Below are positions 45,438 through 55,128 of a stretch of 64,000 nt of DNA, in pieces. The first letter of the stretch is position 1. Each line of letters starts with the position of its first letter. This DNA is from Trichomonas vaginalis G3. Its lineage: Eukaryota; Parabasalia; Trichomonadida; Trichomonadidae. The DNA lies in the NCBI RefSeq assembly GCF_026262505.1, contig NC_067208.1, positions 11,045,962 to 11,109,961 of the forward strand, written 5' to 3'. The notes below the pieces were generated by a model. That model saw only the letters and a program-made list of their open reading frames with translations, was not told the DNA's origin and did not search any database. The position numbers were made by a program, and so were the translations under genes.

Positions 45438-45974
45438 ATGTCTAGCGATTTCGCTATCTATATTCGAGACAAGCTTTTCGACAGCAAAACATCTGTCGAC
45501 CATAAAATCTTACATAGTGTAAACAAGAAAGGTGAATTTGTTCTAAAGTTCTGTTTCTGGGAATATGACAAGAACCATAAAACATTAAGCAGAGCAGTCT
45601 TAAAATTTGTCAATGACAGACTTGTTGACAGAGATGACGCCTCTTGGAAAGATGAAGTCCAACAAAAGTTCTTAGAATGCAAAGAAGACACATGCGCTGT
45701 TCTTGAAGATGAAATAGAAAACAGAATAGAAGAGCTATTAAAGGACAAAGAACTTTTACATAAATATGGTTCGGAGAAATTTGACATAACTCCACCAGAA
45801 AAGAAGAAGAGAGAAAAGAAAGAAAAGAAAGTAGAAGAAGAGAAGAAAGAACCTAACCAGTTCCAGAGAAAAAGAAATTTGACATGTAAAAATAAAATTT
45901 TATTTTTAGAACATTTCTGGGTCAATGTCAATGTTCTCTTCCTCTTTAGGAGTAAACACTGGCTTAGACTCTAA
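45438..45974 (+). CDS. Hypothetical acidic/basic-tailed protein, 178 aa
   Basis: A globular first half (KKGEFVLKFCFWEYDKNHKT), an acidic helix (CAVLEDEIENRIEELLKDKE), and a Lys/Glu-rich segment PEKKKREKKEKKVEEEKK. The last ~22 residues are encoded within the convergent SSB-like gene, so the true end may be earlier in evolution. No recognised family. It is divergent from the packaging ATPase and in the replication/packaging cluster. It looks whole. Confidence 0.5.
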   Translation: MSSDFAIYIRDKLFDSKTSVDHKILHSVNKKGEFVLKFCFWEYDKNHKTLSRAVLKFVNDRLVDRDDASWKDEVQQKFLECKEDTCAVLEDEIENRIEELLKDKELLHKYGSEKFDITPPEKKKREKKEKKVEEEKKEPNQFQRKRNLTCKNKILFLEHFWVNVNVLFLFRSKHWLRL

Positions 45975-46325
45975 AATCTTTTTACCCAATTTACCTTGAA
46001 CTTCTACAACTTTAGACTCATAATATTCATAGTCGTCTGCTTTCTTTGGTTCATAAGGTATAACAAGTTTGTATGCTTTGCCTTCTTTAAGGTTTGAGAA
46101 CCTTCTGTCAAAACTTTCTTTGACTGCTAACAAACCTTCTATGTCTAAGTCTTCAAATTTCGCACCGTTTTTAGTCACAATAGCAAACTTAACTGGTTCG
46201 ATGTTCCAAACTTTGCTGAATGAAGACTTTTCAAAATGGTAGAAGTAAACATTCAAATATGCGAATGGAGCTAACTTATCTTTGACTTCTGACATGTACT
46301 TGTTTACTGAGATGAATTTTGTCAT
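45906..46325 (-). CDS. Candidate single-strand DNA-binding protein, lineage II, 139 aa
   Basis: Compact beta-rich body (YLNVYFYHFEKSSFSKVW, VKFAIVTKNGAKF, KAYKLVIPYEPKK) and an acidic, aromatic-ended tail EEENIDIDPEMF. Such tails recruit partners in phage and cellular SSBs. It lies just downstream of the D5 helicase remnant on the same strand (36-bp gap), a fitting place for an SSB. The lineage I gene at 21,820 has a similar tail and sits beside PolB. No sequence match to a named SSB family seen, so this is inference. It looks whole. Confidence 0.42.
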   Translation of the reverse strand: MTKFISVNKYMSEVKDKLAPFAYLNVYFYHFEKSSFSKVWNIEPVKFAIVTKNGAKFEDLDIEGLLAVKESFDRRFSNLKEGKAYKLVIPYEPKKADDYEYYESKVVEVQGKLGKKILESKPVFTPKEEENIDIDPEMF

Positions 46326-46361
46326 CTTTTCTATCGGATAAAAAAATATTTTTTTTTAAAT

Positions 46362-47594
46362 TTACTCAGAAAAAATTTTCTTTGTATATACACCATTCTG
46401 AACATCTAAAAGACTTTTGACATTTGCCAAGAATGTTCGTTTAGAAGCTGCCATATAACCATATTCTTGACAATATTGTTTATACGAATCGTACAATGAC
46501 CTTTCATCTAATGACACAAAGTCAGTTTCATCTATGAACAGTTCATATACACTCTTGTTTGCTTCTAACAATGTTTGTCTCTCTTCGGTATGTGGAATTT
46601 GTCTTGGATTGAACTTAGAAATATCTAATGTCATGAAATATGAGAACAAGTGGTTGTAAAAGTCAGATGTCAAAGTTTCTGCTAAGTCGTCAAAATATTC
46701 TGTATCTTGCATATGAGAATCTGACGTTCTGACAACTACATATCTTCTGTCAGAACTTTCTAACTTCATCGGAACAACATTGTTTGAAACCATAATGAAG
46801 TTTGCAACATTTTCACAAACTCTTTGGTCTTTATATTTTCTTTCAACAACTCCAACTTTGTCTGTTATAAGACTCTTCAAAGCATCTGAGTTCAAAACTT
46901 TTGTTGTATCTATACTTTGAAGTTCATTGCAAACTATAAGTTTCATATTCTCTATTGAGGAGTTAAATTTACCGCAGATGTTTTCTAAGTTGTCATATTA
47001 GGGTTCGAATAACCTTCTAACAGTTTGCATAAGATATCTGTAAAGAATGTGTTCTTACCTGTTCCTTGTTTTCCAATTATAATGAGAGCAGTTTCATTTT
47101 TAGCACTTGGATGTTGTAAGATGTTTGCAAACCAACATAAGATATACTCATAAACCTTTTCGTTTCCATTGCATATAATTTCTTTGACATGGTCTAACCA
47201 AGCTTCTATAATATTTTCTTTCCATTCTACTTGTTCGTATTATATCCAGTGAAGATAGAATAGAAGTTTGGAGAAGGTGTATAAAACTTATACCACGAAC
47301 TGAAAAATCTTCAAGTTTTGACAATAAGATATCCCAAGCATCTAACATCTTCATGCCAACTTGTACAACTTTTATTTTCTTAAGTTTCTGTCTACATTCT
47401 TGTTCAGACACTATTGTCGCTTTAGGTTTGTTAAAGACAACATCCCATTCTTTCATGACATAACATTCTGGGGCAGAGTCAACATAAATGACTAAACGTT
47501 TCAAATTCTCGACTGCTTTGTTATAGTCTCGAAATGGACACATATTTCTGAATGCTTGGAAGTCATAAAAATCTGAAACATCTATTCTGTACAT
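46362..47594 (-). pseudogene. D5-type helicase remnant (lineage II)
   Basis: SF3 helicase signatures similar to the whole D5 at 14,236: LIVCNELQS (Walker B region), NFIMVSNNVVPMK (motif C), and a winged-helix-like end SLYDSYKQYCQEYGYMAASK. The primase domain of the larger D5 is not recognisable here. Would unwind element DNA. Broken, about three breaks. Confidence 0.75.
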
Positions 47595-47639
47595 TTTTAT
47601 AAAAATAAAAAAAATTATTTTTTATTTCTTGACTTTGTT

Positions 47640-48304
47640 GTTCCATTTGTTGCATTTGTTGTTCTTGAGCTATTTGTTGTTGAAGTTGTTCTTGTAATAC
47701 AATACTTTCACCAGTTGCATCTCAATTCGAAACTTTCTGCCGTCCATTGACAAATACATAGGACATAAAAGTTTTACAGGAACAAAGTTTGGTCAACTAA
47801 TGTCAAACGTTATACTTGCCAAGTGTTTGAGTTCACTAAGGTTGAAAATTCTGCATTCGAATGAACAATAGGCAAACCAGCAGAGAAAGTATTGTTTATA
47901 CGCATAAGTATCTTTTGGTCATATAGTTTCTGTCGACATTCGAATAAACACTTTGAACCTAAGTTTGAAACAATATATAAGATTGGTGTGCTTAATGTCA
48001 ATGGAATAGACATTCCTTGTATGACACCTTTTCCTGTTATAGGAAACTGTTGGTAGTAAAAACCAGAACTAAGTTTTGTTATTATAGCTCATATCGTTAT
48101 ATAGTAAACTCAGTCGGACATCCAAACATAATGAAAACCTGCTCTAGTTGCAGCACATGTTACACCCGTACTTAAAGTATTAAATAAGTCAACAAAACCT
48201 GTTGGTGGTATATCTGAGTAAGTATCTTCAAAGGAGTATTTTTTACCATTCACAACAATAAAGTCTTCTGGTGTCAAAAGAGCAAAACAGGCTTTAGTCG
48301 TCAT
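47640..48304 (-). pseudogene. Penton-like candidate remnant (lineage II)
   Basis: Pieces resemble the 254-residue gene at 5,623 in their later part (ILMRINNTFSAGLPIV against NSMFIPNVPVIATH), and the next gene on this strand is also the counterpart of the next gene there. The upstream end starts MTTKACFALLTPEDFIV. Broken, about four breaks. Family assignment is moderate. Confidence 0.45.
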
Positions 48305-48429
48305 TGTGTTTAAGGTTAGTTTACAATATCGTCCTTGAGACTTTGTAAGTTTGTTGTTATAGAATTATATGACTCAGGTTTTTAGTCGTAATAGTATAAA
48401 CCATTATGTCTTCTGCCATTTATATATAT

Positions 48430-48638
48430 TTAAAAGTTTTTCTGAAAGTGGAGAAGAACTTCATCTAAACTTTCACATGGCGTTTCTTGAAGTTCTCTGT
48501 CTAAGAAGTTCAAATATTTTGTAAAGACATAGAACTTTCCTTTGTCTACACGAACAAACAAACAGGGTCTTTCATATCGTTCAAAAGTGTGTAAAGTCCT
48601 TTACATGAAATAAAGTCTATATTATTTTCTTCAAACAT
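48430..48638 (-). pseudogene. Small conserved Maverick protein remnant (80 aa family)
   Basis: Matches the gene at 6,348 in length, order and pattern (a helical start, a LFVR-like strand, a final SLDEVLLHFQK helix). Broken about once. Confidence 0.45.
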
Positions 48639-48678
48639 CTTTCAAGAAGTTTTGACATTTTTACTTAGCAAATAAACT

Positions 48679-49243
48679 TTAATGAAATGTTGTGGTCGTC
48701 AAATATTTTATAACGTCTGGGAAACTATATTTTAAGTTCAACGTTTCACCTCCTTTCATAACGTATATCTTGTCAATGACATTATATGAAACACCACAGC
48801 AACTAATGTCGGGTTCTATTTCTTTGATGTTTATATCGTCTGCCTCTGTCAAAAGTTTCAATAGTTCTTTCAAAACTTCATGAGGTGCAATGACATATGA
48901 GTTCACTTTTACAGGGTTGTGTTCGACCAAAGTTTAACATTATACTTAAAGCTTGACAAATCTTCTCCTGAGTTTGAAGTTTGTCTTTCAGTTGTTGGTA
49001 GTCATTTCGAATATCTGCAAACAGAACTTAAGTCTCTGCTAACTTCAGGATATGTTGGTTTTCTTTTACAGGAACAATTGTTATACCATCTTGTCTTCGT
49101 ATGGTTTCCCCACTTCAACATCTCTGTCTTTGACATTGACAATAACACTTTGACTGTTGTTTGAGTTGGTGAATTTAACTTCACATCTGCCACCGCCATT
49201 AAACCTTTTGAAACACTTACGCTTCTATTTTTCGGAAATGACA
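48679..49243 (-). pseudogene. CCG-family Maverick protein remnant (lineage II)
   Basis: The distal part has EVLKELLKLLTEADDINIKE then EPDISCCG and a strand-rich end, matching the lineage I family; the start MSFPKNRSVSVSKG is Ser/Lys-rich. It is divergent from the 139-residue gene across 19 bp, as its relatives are from their partner. Broken, about three breaks. Confidence 0.6.
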
Positions 49244-49262
49244 TTTTACTTAGAATAAAAAG
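49244..49262. promoter_or_regulatory. 19-bp bidirectional start region
   Basis: TTTACTTAGAATAAAAAG between two start codons; the AGAATAAAA part also occurs in the lineage I spacers. Confidence 0.55.
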
Positions 49263-49682
49263 ATGGACGTATTCGGATATCTTATTGAATTGAAGCAGAA
49301 CAAAGTTTATACTCACAAACAATACAAATACATTGACAGAATAGTTCTTTACACAAACAATGGAAAATGTTATAGAATAGCAATATTTGCTGAACCAAAA
49401 TATTTTCATAAAACAAAGAAAGTTGGTATAACTGAAATGGTGAAAGTTCTTGAAGCAGACAAAAATATAACTTCAAAACTGACCGATATTACTAAAGGAA
49501 AGTTTATAATACAATATTATGTCAAAACTGGCGTACTGTCAATATTTGACGGAGAGAAGTCAGTTCAAGAACAACTTACTGACCTGCTGCCAAAATCTGC
49601 TCGATGGAAGCTGTCGTTATGCCAATCTGAGGAGCCCCAGCAGGTTTCATCGAACGAATCTTCAAAAGAGCATCTTCCGTGA
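49263..49682 (+). CDS. Hypothetical protein overlapping the capsid gene end, 139 aa
   Basis: Body of about 110 residues with alternating strands and helices (RIVLYTNNGKCYRIAIFAEP, TKGKFIIQYYVKTGVLSIF), then a tail whose last ~35 codons overlap the end of the capsid gene on the other strand, so the tail sequence is probably shaped by that gene. It occupies the place of the 133-residue gene in lineage I (divergent from the CCG gene), though I see no clear sequence similarity. It looks whole. Confidence 0.5.
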   Translation: MDVFGYLIELKQNKVYTHKQYKYIDRIVLYTNNGKCYRIAIFAEPKYFHKTKKVGITEMVKVLEADKNITSKLTDITKGKFIIQYYVKTGVLSIFDGEKSVQEQLTDLLPKSARWKLSLCQSEEPQQVSSNESSKEHLP

Positions 49683-51183
49683 AAAGTGCTATTGGTTTTG
49701 TAAACTTCTTTGCTTTCAATTCATCTGGACCGTCTCTGTCACCAGTATATTGTATTTGTACAGTACCAACAGTTGAAATACCACCCATAAAGTCTTCTGA
49801 GTCAGCAAATGGAATGCCAAGCCAAAAGTTTGAACGGTCTCCATTTGTATATTGAGTTTTTTGACCTCCTGTATGAGTCCATACTTTCACATATGGCATA
49901 ATAGAACTTTGCATTTCAGGGTTAATGGTTGTTGTGAAGTTGTTGTTAAAGTTCATAGCATCTAATGTCAAGTTGTATGACCTCATATCCTCAACTGTAG
50001 AATATTCTTCTCTTGGATAATATTTGCCATCTATGTTTATATGATATTTAATACCAGGGTTGTAGAAACAAGAATAGTCATTTATAGTTCGTCTGAACAG
50101 TACAAACATAGTATCTGCATGTTTCATTGCAGTTGTTAAAGCAATATCTGTTCTTGCACCTGGGTCAGCACTTTGGTTTCCAACTTCACCTGCAAAGTCT
50201 TTGACAGATATTTGGTGTATAGGGAACATAAGTGGAACTGCAATATATTTGGCAGCTAAAGCATTTGAAATATCTGGGTCCAACATATAGACTGCAAGTC
50301 TGCTTTCTATTCTCTTGCATTCAAATTTTTCGCATGTGAACTTAACTGGGTCCCAAGCAGTTCCAGCAGCATTGAAATAATAGTTTACTTCAGTGTTGAG
50401 GTTTGAGAAACCAAAGTCTAAGTCAACTTTGTCTTTGCAAAATTCGGCGAATGACGTTTGATTTGTTCCCTTTACGTCTGTAATAGTGAATGGGTCTTGT
50501 GTTGGTGCAATGACTAAGTTATTTTTGCTTGGAGTAAGTTCGATAGAAATTTTTCCTGCCCAGTTTGGCAAGTATCTTAAAAACCTGAAGATGAGGAAAG
50601 ATGACAAAGGAACTCTAAGTTTCAGTTTTACTTTAGTGGCAGCATTTCCATCTGAACCAGAAAGGTTAACATAAACTCCTGGAATGTTAGGGTCAAGTCT
50701 TCTTATTTTCTCAATAGTTGCATACTGGTCTGTTTGTTCTCTAGCTTGTGGTTGTACTGAGTTTCTCAAAGCGAACCATTCATAGTTTGCCCATGTTACT
50801 GTTTGAACTAAGTCAGAGTTAGAATATATCTTATATCCCATGAAAACTTCTGGAGCATATTGGTATCCGACATAGAAAATTCCATTGCAACCTTTCTTGT
50901 CAGACAACTTGGCAGAAGGTTTTATTTCAATGTCTTGTTCCACGTATAAGAATGAGTTGTCAATAGAAATAATATGAAACCTGTCGCAAGCAATATCTAC
51001 TGTTGTTGAAGAACCTTCTCCAAACTCACCTACGTTTCCATAAGAAACAGCAGTTGTATATTCGTAAGTTCCAGGAACTATTTCTGACCTTCTAATGGCA
51101 TTGTCGCATTCGTTATACCATTCGGAAACATTTCCGTTCATGGCATCCAAAACTGTTGGCGTTATATTCTGAGCGGCGTACAT
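49576..51183 (-). CDS. Major capsid protein (double jelly-roll type), lineage II, 535 aa
   Basis: Length, beta pattern and shared segments with the lineage I capsid (27,881) support the call: VKLKLRVPLSSFLIFRFLRY then LPNWAGKISIEL, a middle with ESRLAVYMLDPDISNALAAK comparable to the SFSLDPNIYTELVEHY part of lineage I, and a strand-rich end. It would build the icosahedral shell. It is followed upstream on its strand by the 486-residue gene and a short basic gene, so these four genes form a run. It looks whole. Confidence 0.78.
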   Translation of the reverse strand: MYAAQNITPTVLDAMNGNVSEWYNECDNAIRRSEIVPGTYEYTTAVSYGNVGEFGEGSSTTVDIACDRFHIISIDNSFLYVEQDIEIKPSAKLSDKKGCNGIFYVGYQYAPEVFMGYKIYSNSDLVQTVTWANYEWFALRNSVQPQAREQTDQYATIEKIRRLDPNIPGVYVNLSGSDGNAATKVKLKLRVPLSSFLIFRFLRYLPNWAGKISIELTPSKNNLVIAPTQDPFTITDVKGTNQTSFAEFCKDKVDLDFGFSNLNTEVNYYFNAAGTAWDPVKFTCEKFECKRIESRLAVYMLDPDISNALAAKYIAVPLMFPIHQISVKDFAGEVGNQSADPGARTDIALTTAMKHADTMFVLFRRTINDYSCFYNPGIKYHINIDGKYYPREEYSTVEDMRSYNLTLDAMNFNNNFTTTINPEMQSSIMPYVKVWTHTGGQKTQYTNGDRSNFWLGIPFADSEDFMGGISTVGTVQIQYTGDRDGPDELKAKKFTKPIALFTEDALLKIRSMKPAGAPQIGITTASIEQILAAGQ

Positions 51184-51215
51184 TTCATATGGGTAAAAAT
51201 ATAGAATAGTTGGAT

Positions 51216-51416
51216 TTATGTGTCATAATAGAACCCACTCGGACCAAGCTTTACTTTCTTCCTGACTGAGTTTTTAACTCTTCTTTTTCCTTCATTGCCA
51301 CTACTTTCACTAGATGAAGTTACTTCTTCACTACTTTCACTTTGTTCTACTCTTCTTCTTTGGTGTCGCTTTTGGTAACTTGCCCTCTGCTTCAAGTTGT
51401 TGCATCTTTGCCTCAT
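51216..51416 (-). CDS. Short basic/Ser-rich protein, 66 aa
   Basis: Start taken at the first ATG (51,416), beginning MRQRCNNLKQRASYQKRHQR. Basic head, a Ser/Glu run (QSESSEEVTSSSESSGNEG), then a second basic patch and GPSGFYYDT at the end. It fills the gap between the 486-residue and capsid genes; the start nearly touches the previous stop. Basic plus Ser-rich composition would suit a DNA-condensing core protein; inference. It looks whole. Confidence 0.5.
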   Translation of the reverse strand: MRQRCNNLKQRASYQKRHQRRRVEQSESSEEVTSSSESSGNEGKRRVKNSVRKKVKLGPSGFYYDT

Positions 51417-51422
51417 GTTCAC

Positions 51423-52883
51423 CTAGTATGTTGTAAATTTCCATGTCCTTTTTGCCTTTGGGCTCTGGTCGCCCATCTCAGGTAACCTATATCCTAGAAA
51501 GATTTTGTCATAGTTTGTATTTGAGTCTTCGCGTATTGTTTGCATGACTCTTTCCTGAGTTTCCGGTTCAAGCTCTTCAAACAGAGCTTGTCCATATGGA
51601 ATAAGCTCGTTTCCAAATATATGTTTTTGTAGCCATTCTGGTTTTCTTTCCATGTTACCAATAATATCTTTTGTGAATGGGAAAGCTTTTACCCAATGTT
51701 TCAGTCTTGCGTCATTTATTTCTGTAGTTGGTTTTATTTTGTCAAGGAACATGTTTTTCAATACTAACATTTCATTTGGTACTGTCCATTTGAGTTTTCT
51801 TAAATATTCATCCCTTCTCGGTTCATTGTCTGCAAAGTAAGTTTTTATGACATTTTGCAAACTTTCGTTTGCAAGGTCATGTACAATAGGTTCTCTTCCT
51901 TCTCTCTCCCTAACTTTCTTTCTAAACTCTTCACCAAATATACCATCTTTATGGTTCTGTGTAGTTCTTTGAGATAAATGTTCTAGAACGTCAGGTGTTA
52001 TATTTCCATCAGCCATGTTCATTTCATACTGGTCCAAAATATCTGCATGTTTCATATCTTTCAATGGCATTAAAGCCGCGCTGAAAATACCAGCTATATC
52101 TGGTTCACCATTCACTTCCATTGCGTCTACAACTTCTTGGAATTGAGGTTGTAAGTTTATGAACCACCTATCCGGATTAGCTTTATGACCCCATCTCATT
52201 GTAGTTCCATAGTCTGCAGAAACAAAAGTAGGTTTGTTTCCATATTGGTTAGGTTCTGAATGAACTTTAAGCAATGTTTCATTTCTATATGTTTTGTTGA
52301 AATTTAACCTTTTATTTTCACCGAGTTCAGCCAAAGATTGAACGTTATATGGTCGTAAGTAAAAAGGATTGTTGTATTTGCGTACATTTTCTTTCAGTAC
52401 TTCCATTCTATGCTGAATATTTTCATCTGATGTTGGAGTCTTTTGTATGTCGGCGAACATTTTTCGATATTCTTCTACTATGTCAGCCGAATTTTTCTTA
52501 GACTCTTGGAAAGATTCCATATTCCCCGCATACACTTGTTGAGGGTCAAGATTTTTCGGCTGTTCCAAATCTTCATCTAGTTCTGTGAAGTTAGTTTCCA
52601 AAGGAGGGACTTGTTCGTTTCCTTCAGGCTCTTCTAGCTGTTGTTGCTGAACTATTTCTTCCATGTCTGGTTGTATCTGAACTTCTTCCTGTTGAGTTTC
52701 TTGTACCTCATCTGCTGGCATTTCATATATTCCGAGACCGTTTTTAAAAAGTTCCCTATCTAAGTCATCCGGACTCATAAACCTTTCTTCTTTCGTTCCG
52801 TCTCTATTTTTTACGCGTTTCATGAAGAGAGTTGAATTATCATTTAGCTCTGACATCAAATATCTCGGAGTAAATTCATCCAT
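51423..52883 (-). CDS. Large Maverick structural candidate, 486 aa
   Basis: Not recognised. N-terminal part with ERFMSPDDLDRELFKNGLG, then a Gln/Glu-rich disordered stretch (VQETQQEEVQIQPDMEEIV), then a folded C-terminal ~330 residues with mixed helix and strand (KPTFVSADYGTTMRWGHKAN, then a helical EEFRKKVREREGREP). It lies in the capsid run, same strand. The start may extend further upstream, since similar-looking coding sequence continues beyond 52,883. A minor capsid or internal virion protein is likely from context only. Confidence 0.5.
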   Translation of the reverse strand: MDEFTPRYLMSELNDNSTLFMKRVKNRDGTKEERFMSPDDLDRELFKNGLGIYEMPADEVQETQQEEVQIQPDMEEIVQQQQLEEPEGNEQVPPLETNFTELDEDLEQPKNLDPQQVYAGNMESFQESKKNSADIVEEYRKMFADIQKTPTSDENIQHRMEVLKENVRKYNNPFYLRPYNVQSLAELGENKRLNFNKTYRNETLLKVHSEPNQYGNKPTFVSADYGTTMRWGHKANPDRWFINLQPQFQEVVDAMEVNGEPDIAGIFSAALMPLKDMKHADILDQYEMNMADGNITPDVLEHLSQRTTQNHKDGIFGEEFRKKVREREGREPIVHDLANESLQNVIKTYFADNEPRRDEYLRKLKWTVPNEMLVLKNMFLDKIKPTTEINDARLKHWVKAFPFTKDIIGNMERKPEWLQKHIFGNELIPYGQALFEELEPETQERVMQTIREDSNTNYDKIFLGYRLPEMGDQSPKAKRTWKFTTY

Positions 52884-52949
52884 GTCATTTGGATGATATG
52901 CTATTAAATCATATCCCTTAGCGAGCTTGTATTTTCCAGGTTTGAAATT

Positions 52950-53084
52950 CTATCCCATTTGGTGCTGAACCATAAAGCTAAATAGGTTCGGGTCAGTATT
53001 TCCTTCCTTGAACTTTTTAATAGCTTCTTTATATCTGTCACTAAAGTCAAGAGTATCTGGGTAACCATAATCTTCCTTAAGCAT
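52950..53084 (-). CDS. Short ORF between coiled-coil and 486-residue genes, 44 aa
   Basis: MLKEDYGYPDTLDFSDRYKE then a helical, charged end FKEGNTDPNLFSFMVQHQMG. Could be a separate small gene or part of a neighbour. Weak support. Confidence 0.3.
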   Translation of the reverse strand: MLKEDYGYPDTLDFSDRYKEAIKKFKEGNTDPNLFSFMVQHQMG

Positions 53085-53086
53085 TT

Positions 53087-54507
53087 TTAAGAATTCTTGG
53101 TTTCCTTGTTCTCTACTTCTTTTATGTCCTTGCTCTGTTTGTGGTTGTTGTTATGCAGGGTTTTGAACTGTTGGTTGTTGTGTAGTGTTTTGAACTGTTG
53201 GTTGTGGTGCTGGATTTTGAACTGTTGGTTGTTGTTGTTGTTTTGGTGCATGCCTGTGTCTGTGTCCATGTGACGATGTAAATGTTTTAGGTAGTCCTGG
53301 TGCAGGTGCTTCTCTTGGAGGGTTTGGTGGTATATAAGTTCCACCAGCTGGCACATATGTTCCATCTGCAGCATAATGTCCTACCTGACTTTTCGTTTTT
53401 AAGAAAGCATTTACTAGGTCTGTTTTGGTCTGTTGTAACTCTTTTTCTTGACTTTCCACAACAGTTGCTCTAACGGCGTCATAGGCACTTTGAACTGCCT
53501 GTCTCGTTGCTGCATCTGTTATTTTCGTCATATTTTGTGCTACTTCTCTTAACTCTTTGTCGAAACCTTCAGACTTCAGTTTCTTTCCAGATGAGAAGTC
53601 GTTCACTAGTTTCACCTTACTATGAAGAGCTTCGAAGGCGTTCTTAAAGTCAGCATTCATTAAAGCTTCATTTGAACTGTCTTCATCCGCTTGTATTTTT
53701 GTCCTTATTGACCCTATAAGTTGGGCTGCTTTGGCGTTGGCTTGGGCATCTAACCAGTCATTATTAGCTTTTATATATTCTGCGCTTTTCATTGCCTTTT
53801 GCATGGCTGCGTCGTTATTTTTACTTTCTTGTGCTAAGTTTTCATACTGTACGGTTTGGTTTTGCAACTGTAAAAGTTTTTCTGCCTTTACATTTGCTTC
53901 AACTTCTTTTTTATACTCATCGCTATCCATATATGTCTTCATGGCTTTTTGTTTTATTTCTTCATCTTTCAGTACTTTATATTGAGTAGTATGGTTTTTT
54001 CAAATTTATAACATCTTGTTCCATTTTTGCTACTTCTGCTGCTTTTTCTGACACTTTTTTCGCATATTCCTCTGTACTTAGTTCTTTCAGTTGTTCTTCT
54101 TTCTTCTTTTTCTCTACGTTTAACTCATTGAGTTTCTTTGTGTGTCTGTCATATTCTAGTTTCTTTTCGTTTTCACTTATTTGTTTCTGTATGTCTATGT
54201 TTGACTTTTTGACATCTGTTATTTGATTTTTGAGTGAACTCAAATTCATTTGACTTTGAGGGTTATAAGCTGTTCCGTCTGCAGCTCCACCATAGCCTGC
54301 CATTTTCGCTAAAAGTGCCGCTCTTAAACCTCCACTCTGTGCACCAATAACTCGGTTTAAAAGCATAGGGTTGCTTGACATTTGTTGCAACATAGTGGGG
54401 TCATTCATCATTTGTTGTTGCAACTGTTGTTGTGGTGTCAGTTTTACTATTGGATGTTTCAATGCTCCCTTCCTCTTACGTATATTCTTACGTAGCTTAC
54501 GTGGCAT
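53087..54507 (-). pseudogene. Large coiled-coil virion-type protein region (lineage II)
   Basis: Starts at 54,507 with a strongly basic head (MPRKLRKNIRKRKGALKH), then a Gln/Met-rich stretch, then long coiled-coil segments (NEKKLEYDRHTKKLNELNVE), then an Ala/Gln helical region, then a Pro-rich part and a QPTVQN repeat end. The first gene inside the right end of the element. Probably a rod-like or internal virion protein; the basic head could bind DNA. Broken, about two breaks. Confidence 0.55.
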
Positions 54508-54548
54508 TTTAAGTGAAGTTAAAAAGTGGTTTTTGACAGATGTTTATA

Positions 54549-54763
54549 TGACACCATTAATATGATGTAAATAACAACGGTTTTGGTTTTGTCACCGGCT
54601 GGTCGGCTGGGGTTCGGTCCTCCTCTTGGGTCTTGGGCAAAATTTCTTAGGGCTAGAAGGGGCGCAGCCCCTGGAAGCCCTCCGAATATAAACTTCATTT
54701 ATACTAAACATCTTCAGGGCTAGAAGGGGCGCAGCCCCTGGAAGCCCCACTACCTTTTTTTTT
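54549..54763. repeat. Right terminal inverted repeat, lineage II
   Basis: Inner 131 bp identical to the left end. An extra ~67-bp unit follows, so the nested GC hairpin (AAGGGGC-GCA-GCCCCTGG) is present twice, at about 54,652-54,681 and 54,716-54,747. The last bases are CACTACC and a T run. Confidence 0.9.
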
Positions 54764-54769
54764 ATATAA
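54764..54769. repeat. Target-site duplication, right (ATATAA)
   Basis: Partner of 30,838-30,843. Confidence 0.85.
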
Positions 54770-55057
54770 TGCTTATCTATCATAAAACCATATGAAATAT
54801 CAATTTTTGCTTTACGCCTAATTTTTGACGACAATTAGCAAAAAATGTTAAATGTTAACACTCAGTCCATTTGAATATGAAAAATAAAATTGACTTTGAT
54901 TAAATGTTTTTATTTATCATGCAATTCTTCTTGCGACCAAAGATTTGAATAAAATTTCAAAAAATAAGATAGCTTAAAAAATAATATACGGTAGTGTTTA
55001 CTAATAGATGAATAGTATATAAATTCTATTAAAATGGATTTGATCCAAAAAAATATA
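54770..55057 (+). repeat. Repeat R, second part, first arm of a long palindrome
   Basis: Continues the R copy begun at 30,546 and matches 63,743-64,000. It is the near-perfect reverse complement of 55,129-55,422 across a 71-bp AT-rich spacer, so two R copies lie head to head. Confidence 0.9.
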
Positions 55058-55128
55058 TAAAATTTGATCATAAATAAAATCGTTTTAAATTACTTCTTCA
55101 TTTAAATTATAACAATTATTTTTGGTTT

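Larger units (their letters stand above)
30844..54763. mobile_element. Maverick/Polinton lineage II, 23.9 kb, complete ends
   Basis: Ends, 6-bp target duplication and an uninterrupted counterpart of the target all agree, so the boundaries are firm. Contents in order: methyltransferase, small virion-type genes, fibre, integrase, PolB, YP-W proteins, a repeat-rich hub with a candidate initiator, packaging ATPase, SSB-like protein, D5, penton-like, CCG family, capsid, and large coiled-coil proteins. About 25 genes. It looks structurally complete but is broken in about nine genes, roughly fifteen to twenty breaks. The ~131-bp inner terminal repeat is identical at both ends, so the insertion itself is fairly young. 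Confidence 0.92.

Noticed and set aside
27881-51183. Calling the two capsid genes by a precise virus family name
   Set aside because: Fold-level similarity and context support Polinton-type capsids, but I cannot run the profile search needed to go further.
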